From positions 1 through 10,862 of the forward strand of contig JAAXHR010000188.1 in NCBI GenBank assembly GCA_012270805.1: 10,862 nucleotides of DNA, given 5' to 3'. The notes beneath the pieces are model-generated. The model worked only from the letters and a program-made list of their open reading frames with translations, ran no database searches and was not told the DNA's origin. Numbering within the stretch: the first letter of the stretch is position 1; the number at the start of each line of letters is the position of its first letter. Below are positions 5,891 through 10,862 of this stretch, one piece after another. Origin of the DNA: Dehalococcoidia bacterium (GTDB taxonomy: Bacteria; Chloroflexota; Dehalococcoidia; Lucifugimonadales; Lucifugimonadaceae). The translations under genes were made by a program, and so were the position numbers.

Positions 5891-6154
5891 TCAATCCCTG
5901 AGCGACCAATAGTAGGTGTATCGTTCATGGAGCCTGCTCTCGTCCGACGGAGCAGCTTTTTCTTGAGTTTCCTCAATATCCATAACTTTGACAGACTGAA
6001 AGTTCTTTGGCCGCAACATCACTCTGTCGGCGTATATGGCGAATCCAAGCCCATCGCCTGGCCCTACCCCCAAAGCTTCAAGGACCTCGGATGGGACATT
6101 GACTTGACCTTGTTTCGGAACTTTGACGATCAATTTCTGGATTTTCTCGGTCAT
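5891..6154 (-). CDS. SpoVT/AbrB-domain DNA-binding protein (MazE-like), orphan
   Basis: An 87-residue protein with a canonical swapped-hairpin AbrB domain at residues 5-49: IVKVPKQGQVNVPSEVLEAL, then GVGPGDGLGFAIYADRVMLRP. The QGQVNVP and LGVGPGD turns are family hallmarks. Such proteins bind DNA as dimers, either as transition-state regulators or as antitoxins. The C-terminal 38 residues are charged and end RYTYYWSLRD; this is the part that would contact a toxin in a toxin-antitoxin pair. No toxin gene lies on either side, so it looks like an orphan regulator. Start: I chose ATG 6154. An in-frame TTG at 6163 would add MKC, and neither has a clear Shine-Dalgarno. It converges on the lipoprotein gene and diverges from the M20 operon. 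Confidence 0.85.
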   Translation of the reverse strand: MTEKIQKLIVKVPKQGQVNVPSEVLEALGVGPGDGLGFAIYADRVMLRPKNFQSVKVMDIEETQEKAAPSDESRLHERYTYYWSLRD

Positions 6155-6292
6155 ACATTTCAACTGTAACTAAGCAAGGCTGAGAGCGGGGATTCAAACG
6201 GCGCACGCCTGATTCCCTCGCCATCCTGCGATTACAGATCGGTACGCTTAAAGTTTATGTAGACGGTAAGATCGTAGACTTGGAAGCAAACC
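6155..6292. other. Divergent spacer between AbrB-type gene and M20 operon
   Basis: These 138 bases must hold the promoters of both the AbrB-like gene and the three-gene plus-strand operon. An autoregulatory AbrB site would be expected here, but I see no convincing long palindrome. An open frame without ATG (6184-6318) passes through it. Confidence 0.4.
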
Positions 6293-7654
6293 ATGCCAAC
6301 CTTAGAACAACTACTTGATGAGGCGGATGCATCTGCTGCCGAGATTGTGGAGCTTGAGCGGCAGATGATCCAGATACCGACCGTGAACACGGGTCAGATG
6401 CCGACCGGCAACGAGACTCCGTTGGCGGAGTTCATTCAGGACTGGTTCCACGACGAGGGGATTACCGATACGCAGATTTTGGCGCGGGATCCGGAGCGCG
6501 GGAACATAATCGCCGTCTATCCCGGGAGCGAGGCGCGGTGCAGGTTGATGTTCATGTCGCACACCGATGTGGTGCCGGTTGAAGATTATTCGAAGTGGTC
6601 TTGGGAGCCATTTGGTGCGGAGGTGTCTGGCGGCCGCATTTATGGACGTGGTGCTTCCGATTGCAAGTCGTTGCTGACGGCGCAGATGATGGCGATGGCG
6701 ATTTTGAAGCGCAATAGTGTGAAGCTGAAGCACAGTTTGCGGCTGGTCAGTGGCGCGGACGAGGAGCATGGCGGCAGATGGGGCTTCGGTTGGCTGGCGG
6801 ACAATCATCCGGAGTCGTTGGAGTGCGACTTCGCGGTGAACGAGGGTGGAGGGACACCGGTGGAGCAGGGGAGCGCGTTGTCGTATCTGCTCGGGACAGG
6901 CGAAAAGGGAAGACTCGAGATCAAGATCACGCTGCGAGGCGAGAGCGCTCATGCCTCGGTCCCGTGGCAGGGCGTGAATGCGTCTGAGAGGCTCTGGCGG
7001 GTGTTGCAGCGCATCGAGAGATACGAGCCTGAAATCGACACTTCGCTGCCGATATTCGACTACCTGAATCTGTTCGGCATCGAGGAACGCCCGACACCTG
7101 AGAGCATCGACCGGATACTTGTCGAGTTGGAGGACAGTTCCCCGCGATTGAGTTCGATGTTGCGGGCATTGTCGAGGATGGTTTGGACCCCCACGATGAT
7201 CAGCGGGGGCATCAAGTCGAACAGCGTGCCAGAGAACATAACGGTTACTTGCGACGTGCGAACGTTGCCGTTCCAGGACGAGGAGTACGTGCGGAGCGAG
7301 ATCGCGAAGACGATCGGAGATGTCGAAGGCGTGTCGTTCGAGATCGACTACATGTCGGTTCCAAATTCTTCACCATTCGAGACTGACTTGGCCGAGGCGA
7401 TTAAACGAGCGCAGGCGCTAGCGGTTTCGAGGGACGACATCCAATGGATACCCGCCGTGAGCAACGGTTTCACGGATTCGAGGTTCACACGGAACTTGGG
7501 CATCATCACCTACGGGTTCACCGGGGCACATCCCGACGATGATCCAATGTTGTCGAGAGCGCATGGGACCGATGAGTCGGTGGGCATCGAGTCGCTTATC
7601 AGCGGTACGAAGTGCATGATCGCGTTGGCGTGGGATCTCTGTGAAGCGGAGTGA
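6293..7654 (+). CDS. M20-family metallohydrolase (ArgE/DapE/carboxypeptidase G2-like)
   Basis: A 453-residue cytosolic dinuclear-zinc hydrolase. The family motifs are in order: MFMSHTDVVPV (H90, D92), IYGRGASDCKS (D123, bridging metal ligand), SGADEEHGG (E157 general base, E158 metal ligand), and DFAVNEGGG (E184, probable third-metal acid). GESAHASVPWQGVNA follows in the dimerisation/lid domain, and SRAHGTDESV gives the last ligand H424. Residues 95-110, WSWEPFGAEVSGGRIYG, are typical of ArgE/DapE-like members. The family removes acyl groups from amino acids or trims peptides. At 453 residues it is longer than DapE (about 375) and close to the M20A carboxypeptidase-like group. ATG 6293 has GGAAG 6 bases upstream. 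It is the first gene of a tight operon with a DNA glycosylase and a sulfatase-fold enzyme. Its substrate is not predictable, and biosynthetic ArgE or DapE is unlikely in this context. Confidence 0.9.
   Translation: MPTLEQLLDEADASAAEIVELERQMIQIPTVNTGQMPTGNETPLAEFIQDWFHDEGITDTQILARDPERGNIIAVYPGSEARCRLMFMSHTDVVPVEDYSKWSWEPFGAEVSGGRIYGRGASDCKSLLTAQMMAMAILKRNSVKLKHSLRLVSGADEEHGGRWGFGWLADNHPESLECDFAVNEGGGTPVEQGSALSYLLGTGEKGRLEIKITLRGESAHASVPWQGVNASERLWRVLQRIERYEPEIDTSLPIFDYLNLFGIEERPTPESIDRILVELEDSSPRLSSMLRALSRMVWTPTMISGGIKSNSVPENITVTCDVRTLPFQDEEYVRSEIAKTIGDVEGVSFEIDYMSVPNSSPFETDLAEAIKRAQALAVSRDDIQWIPAVSNGFTDSRFTRNLGIITYGFTGAHPDDDPMLSRAHGTDESVGIESLISGTKCMIALAWDLCEAE
7648..7651 (+). promoter_or_regulatory. 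Shine-Dalgarno inside the end of the M20 gene
   Basis: GGAG overlaps the last codons of the M20 gene and sits 7 bases before ATG 7659. It supports that start over an in-frame GTG at 7641 and implies translational coupling. Confidence 0.7.
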
Positions 7655-7658
7655 TTCG

Positions 7659-8408
7659 ATGGCGACACCCTTGGTCGTGCTGACGGGCGAGCTGGAAGCT
7701 GAGTTGGCAGCGAGCGGTTCCAACGAACGGGCCGTCAACGAAAAGCGGTACCTGAAGTCGGAACTTCACCATTACGGCGTCAGCGTCCCGGTCATCCGGA
7801 GATTGGCTCGCCGCTTTGCCCGCGAGCACAAGGATGTTTCGAAAGCTGAACTCATCGGTTTAACGACTGAGTTTTGGGATCGGGATGTTTACGAGTTGCG
7901 GAAGCTGGCTGTAAACATCTTGGCGGCGCGAGTTGAGGATTTCGATGCAGGCGACGTGAGTTTCGTCGAAGGCCTGTTACGGCGCTCTCATACTTGGGCG
8001 TTGATAGACGATTTGGCGATGAATGTTGTGGGACCGATGCTGACAACAGTTCCTGAAGCTGTACAAATTCGTTTGAAGTGGTCGAAGGATGACGATTTCT
8101 GGGTTCGAAGGACGGCGATGCTCGCGCTGTTGCCACGATTGCGGCGCGGTCTCGATGGTTGGGACGAGTTTGCAGGGTACGCCGACGCGATGCTTTGCGA
8201 AGAGGAGTTTTTCATCAGAAAAGCGATTGGCTGGGTGCTGCGAGAGGTGTCGAAGCATTCGCCGGCTTTAGTGTTTGAATGGACGCAAACACGAGCGATG
8301 ACGGCTTCGTCGGTCACGTTTCGCGAAGCAGTGAAATATCTGTCTGAAGATCAGCGGTTGCGACTAACCGAACTCAGAAAGCCAGCGACACGGAGGAAAA
8401 AGAGTTGA
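7659..8408 (+). CDS. AlkD-like HEAT-repeat DNA glycosylase (DNA alkylation repair protein)
   Basis: A 249-residue, largely helical protein of the DNA_alkylation (AlkD/AlkC) family, which excises N3- and N7-alkylated purines while wrapping DNA in HEAT-like helices. Recognisable blocks are KRYLKSELHHYGVSVPVIRRLAR (residues 29-51), YELRKLAVNILA (78-89), TWALIDDLAMNVVGP (112-126), DFWVRRTAMLAL (146-157) and FFIRKAIGWVLREVSK (184-199). W113, D117, R150/R151 and W192 line up in order and spacing with AlkD's W109, D113, R148 and W187 that contact the lesion, so it should be active. Start: ATG 7659 has its Shine-Dalgarno inside the M20 stop region. The M20 stop is 4 bases upstream, and its own TGA (8406-8408) overlaps the start of the next gene. 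A repair enzyme between two catabolic hydrolases is unexpected. Confidence 0.9.
   Translation: MATPLVVLTGELEAELAASGSNERAVNEKRYLKSELHHYGVSVPVIRRLARRFAREHKDVSKAELIGLTTEFWDRDVYELRKLAVNILAARVEDFDAGDVSFVEGLLRRSHTWALIDDLAMNVVGPMLTTVPEAVQIRLKWSKDDDFWVRRTAMLALLPRLRRGLDGWDEFAGYADAMLCEEEFFIRKAIGWVLREVSKHSPALVFEWTQTRAMTASSVTFREAVKYLSEDQRLRLTELRKPATRRKKS
8392..8396 (+). promoter_or_regulatory. Shine-Dalgarno GGAGG supporting a TTG start
   Basis: GGAGG inside the last codons of the glycosylase gene is 8 bases before TTG 8405. The frame from that TTG begins KRPNVLFIMADQ, exactly where sulfatase-fold proteins begin, so the rare start codon is well supported. Confidence 0.8.
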
Positions 8409-10138
8409 AGCGTCCCAACGTTCTCTTCATCATGGCTGACCAGTTGAAGTGGTCAGCGTTACAGATGTACTCGGAGATCGGAATCCCGACACCCTCGTTG
8501 GAGCGGTTGGCGGCGCACGGAGTGATGTACCGGAACGCGGTGACTCCTCATCCGTTGTGCGTGCCGGCGCGGACATCGATCATGACTGGGCGATACCCGC
8601 ACACGACGGGTTGCCGGCGTAACGAGACCTTGATGCCGGACGACGAGACTCATGCGTTCCAGATATGGCGCGATGCGGGATACACGACGGGACTGATCGG
8701 CAAGAACCACTGCTTCATCGACCTTGATGCTTTCGATGTCTACAGCGATATCTCGCACGGTGGTCTTCCGAAGGGTGATTATGTGGGATCACAGCCGCAG
8801 ACGAAGGGCATGGAATGGGTAAGGCCAATTGAAGCGATTAATAAGGCGCACGAGGTACGGGCGCGATTGAATGAGAATGCTCAGAGTCCGACGATCGCAT
8901 ACGCGGTTACGGACTATCCGTTGGAGGACTACGGCTCAAACGTGGTTACTGCACAGACCGAGTCTTTTCTGGAGCGACAGGCAGCGGGAGATCGTTTTGG
9001 GCGTGATGAATCGGTCGGTTTAGAGGATCGTCCTTTTGCGTTGTGGGTGTCTTATCCGGATCCGCATGAGCCGCGTGAAGCGCCTCGTCAATACGTTGAC
9101 ATGTTTCCGTCTGATGAGGTCGCGCTGCCCCCGATGAGACGTGGGGAGTTCGATGAGGATGGTGGTGTCAAACACCTCGATGATGCGCCGTATCCGCCGA
9201 GTGGCAGGGTCAGCCCTGCGCCCGAGGTCAACCGAGTGCTGTACGCAATGTTGGGGATGGATGATGACAACGAAGAGGACGTCCGGAATCTGGTTTCGGT
9301 GCATCATGCGATGACGCGGCTGGTTGACGATGGCATCGGTCGGATCCTCGACAAGTTGGAAGAGCTTGGAATGCTGAACGACACGATAATCGTGTTTACG
9401 GCTGATCACGGTGATTTCATGGCCGAGCACAACATGTCGGTCAAAGGAGGCGTGTTTTACGACTGTTTGACACGAGTTCCGTTGATAGTTTCATTTCCCA
9501 AAGGTGATATTCCAAGTGGGGAAATCGACGAATCGATGGCGAACACGTTAGATATTCTGCCGACGATATTGGAGTTGCAAGGGTTGGCTCGTTTCGAAGG
9601 AATTAACGATGGGTGGTCGGGAATGGCTTCGAACCAGAGTTCGAACGATGATTCGACGGCGACGCTGCGTGAGGACGGGAAAGTGAAATCTGAGTTGCTA
9701 CGACGTATTCAAGGTAAACCTTTGCCCACGGTCACAGATGCGGAGCCGCGAATCGCCGCGTTTTCAGAATACGGTGCGGGCGGCCCACCGGTTACGATGT
9801 CGCATCTTGAGGAGTGCGAGAAGCCGTGGGGTTATAAGACGTTGATCGAAACCCTGTGGGGTAGGGAAGCGCAAGGTCGTCGGAAAATGGTCCGTACAGT
9901 GAAGTGGAAGTATGTGACGGATCCGATGGCGCGAGAAGCAGGTACGGGCGAGAGTGCCGATCCGGAGGACGAGTTGTATGACTTGGTGAATGATCCGTGG
10001 GAGCTCTTCAACGTGGCGCAGGATCCGAAGAATGCTGGAGTGATTTCGGAGATGCGGCGGTTGCTGGCGGAGTGGATGATCGAGAGCGAAGATTCGGAAC
10101 CGGTCGCGTTGCCGAGGACGATTGGACGCTCGCTTTAA
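8405..10138 (+). CDS. Sulfatase-fold hydrolase (formylglycine type; sulfatase or phosphonate/phosphodiester hydrolase)
   Basis: A 577-residue alkaline-phosphatase-superfamily enzyme. PNVLFIMADQ gives metal ligand D12. PHPLCVPARTSIMTGRYPHTTG holds the CxPxR sulfatase signature with C52, which must be oxidised to formylglycine. GLIGKNHCF gives K100/H102, and SYPDPHEP gives H221. FTADHGDFMAEH gives D334/H335, followed by K347. The C-terminal KWKYVTDP...DELYDLVNDPWELFN is the usual sulfatase end. The ADQ rather than ADD start, and the spacing of D12, C52, H221, D334/H335 and K347, resemble phosphonate monoester hydrolases and choline-sulfatase-like enzymes, so sulfate monoester, phosphodiester and phosphonate monoester are all possible substrates. 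No signal peptide: cytosolic. Starts at a TTG overlapping the glycosylase stop codon (TTGA), with GGAGG upstream. No formylglycine-generating enzyme or anaerobic maturase is in the window. Confidence 0.92.
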   Translation: MKRPNVLFIMADQLKWSALQMYSEIGIPTPSLERLAAHGVMYRNAVTPHPLCVPARTSIMTGRYPHTTGCRRNETLMPDDETHAFQIWRDAGYTTGLIGKNHCFIDLDAFDVYSDISHGGLPKGDYVGSQPQTKGMEWVRPIEAINKAHEVRARLNENAQSPTIAYAVTDYPLEDYGSNVVTAQTESFLERQAAGDRFGRDESVGLEDRPFALWVSYPDPHEPREAPRQYVDMFPSDEVALPPMRRGEFDEDGGVKHLDDAPYPPSGRVSPAPEVNRVLYAMLGMDDDNEEDVRNLVSVHHAMTRLVDDGIGRILDKLEELGMLNDTIIVFTADHGDFMAEHNMSVKGGVFYDCLTRVPLIVSFPKGDIPSGEIDESMANTLDILPTILELQGLARFEGINDGWSGMASNQSSNDDSTATLREDGKVKSELLRRIQGKPLPTVTDAEPRIAAFSEYGAGGPPVTMSHLEECEKPWGYKTLIETLWGREAQGRRKMVRTVKWKYVTDPMAREAGTGESADPEDELYDLVNDPWELFNVAQDPKNAGVISEMRRLLAEWMIESEDSEPVALPRTIGRSL

Positions 10139-10151
10139 GACCAATCGGTTG

Positions 10152-10862
10152 TCAGAAGATGCCCTTGGGTTCCAGACCAAGGTAGAACTGGCCGGCCGTG
10201 TCATAATGCGTCGGACGTCCTTGGATCTGCTGTCGGATCGCATGTGCATCTCGGAAGCAGTGTTGGATCTTGTTCGACTCGAAAATCGAGCTTGAGCCGC
10301 AGATAGTGTAGGAGGTGTTTACCACATCTGCGGAGGTTCGAATGGCGTGCGTACCGGCGAGTCTGACTTTTATGCGTTGCGCGGTCGGCAGTTCGTGGGT
10401 CTGCATGACAACTCGCCACATCTCTGCGGTAGCTTCGTTGAGGAAGGCGCGTGCAGAGTTCCACGATGCCTCAGCTTCACCGATCATGCGTTGGGTTGTT
10501 GTATCGGCGCTTATGGTATTGGTGCCGCCGTGCTGGACTTTGCTCTTAGTCAGGTCGATAGCGGTGTCAAGGCTGGCTCTGGCAACGCCCAGAGCGACGT
10601 TGGCGAATCCGGACGCGAACATCGGAGTAGTGTGGATGACGTAGAGCGGGCCGGGTTCGCGGGACGGCTCGTTCAGGCCATAGGAACGCTCTGAGGGGAC
10701 GAAGAGGTCAGCGGCGGTAAAGCTAAGGCTGGCCGTGCCTCTCAGACCTCCGACATGCCATTCGTCGACGATATCGACTTCCGATTTCGGTATGAGAAAC
10801 GTGCGCATCTCTTTAGTGTCGGAACCATCTGAGTTGTGCACTGGTGCCAATGCGGCAACCCA
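10152..10862 (-). CDS. Acyl-CoA dehydrogenase-fold flavoprotein, probably group D flavin monooxygenase (5' part cut off)
   Basis: The frame is open to the window edge and ends with TGA at 10152-10154, giving 237 C-terminal residues starting WVAALAPV. The visible part has the end of the beta-domain, with FLIPKSEVDIVDEW, GLRGTASLSF and ADLFVPSERSYGL. A helical C-terminal domain follows, closing with ICGSSSIFESNKIQHCFRDA and HAIRQQIQGRPTHYDTAGQFYLG. The GLRGTxS turn and the C-terminal RDAHAIRQQI/HYDTAGQ block fit the Acyl-CoA_dh_2 family, which includes HsaA, DszC and 4-hydroxyphenylacetate hydroxylase-type monooxygenases that use FMNH2 or FADH2 from a partner reductase. True acyl-CoA dehydrogenase activity cannot be excluded without the missing N-terminus (about 150 residues expected). 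It converges on the sulfatase-fold gene with 13 bases between stops. An apparent TTG at 10850 is internal. Confidence 0.87.
   Translation of the reverse strand, partial: WVAALAPVHNSDGSDTKEMRTFLIPKSEVDIVDEWHVGGLRGTASLSFTAADLFVPSERSYGLNEPSREPGPLYVIHTTPMFASGFANVALGVARASLDTAIDLTKSKVQHGGTNTISADTTTQRMIGEAEASWNSARAFLNEATAEMWRVVMQTHELPTAQRIKVRLAGTHAIRTSADVVNTSYTICGSSSIFESNKIQHCFRDAHAIRQQIQGRPTHYDTAGQFYLGLEPKGIF

Noticed and set aside
5879..6169. 96-codon plus-strand frame opposite the AbrB gene
   Set aside because: The minus strand encodes a textbook AbrB domain; the plus frame has no domain or ribosome site.
6181..6260. tRNA-like T-loop string (TTTGAAT on the minus strand)
   Set aside because: The flanking bases do not form a T-stem, and no acceptor or anticodon arm can be built around it.
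6311..6952. 213-codon minus-strand open frame inside the M20 gene
   Set aside because: It is fully antisense to well-conserved M20 catalytic motifs and rich in Arg, His and Leu as expected of a shadow frame.
9764..10249. 161-codon minus-strand open frame across the sulfatase and flavoprotein ends
   Set aside because: It overlaps two real genes in opposite or shifted frames and has no recognisable domain.

Overview
The window is about 10.9 kb of moderately GC-rich bacterial DNA, densely packed with metabolic genes and with no RNA gene, CRISPR array, transposase or phage gene that I can see. Its mix of a luciferase-like flavin monooxygenase, an acyl-CoA-dehydrogenase-fold flavin monooxygenase, a lactonase-type amidohydrolase, a sulfatase-fold hydrolase, an M20 hydrolase and lipobox-bearing lipoproteins fits a heterotrophic environmental bacterium. 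The marine Chloroflexota lineage SAR202 (Dehalococcoidia), known for expanded flavin monooxygenases and catabolic hydrolases, is my best guess. That assignment is inference from gene content; no rRNA or other marker gene is present.

Layout. Positions 1-1381 hold two minus-strand genes: a cytosolic SMP-30/NHL-type beta-propeller and, downstream of it, an amidohydrolase-2 enzyme cut by the window edge. They are separated by 191 bases of palindrome-rich DNA that looks like an intergenic repeat. A 364-base divergent control region (1382-1745) follows. Then comes a plus-strand NYN-domain nuclease with a long arginine-rich tail, which converges on a minus-strand TolB-like beta-propeller lipoprotein (2788-3801). 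A divergent spacer with a perfect GC-rich hairpin leads to a luciferase-like monooxygenase (3970-5142) and, 33 bases later, an unrecognised cysteine-rich lipoprotein (5176-5826). A lone AbrB-type regulator lies on the minus strand (5891-6154).

Positions 6293-10138 form a very tight three-gene operon: M20 metallohydrolase, AlkD-like HEAT-repeat DNA glycosylase, and a sulfatase/phosphonate-monoester-hydrolase-type enzyme. The second gene starts 4 bases after the first one's stop, and the third starts at a TTG that overlaps the second one's stop codon. The window ends in the minus-strand C-terminal part of an acyl-CoA-dehydrogenase-like flavoprotein (10152-10862).

How they may work together: most of the window fits oxidation and hydrolysis of diverse dissolved organic compounds. 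The two flavoproteins would insert oxygen, the amidohydrolase and SMP-30-like protein may open lactones, and the M20 and sulfatase-fold enzymes would remove acyl/amide and sulfate or phosphonate groups. The least explained items are the NYN protein with its overlapping upstream small ORF and strong Shine-Dalgarno, the cysteine-rich lipoprotein, the orphan AbrB protein, and the joining of a DNA-repair glycosylase to two hydrolases in one operon.
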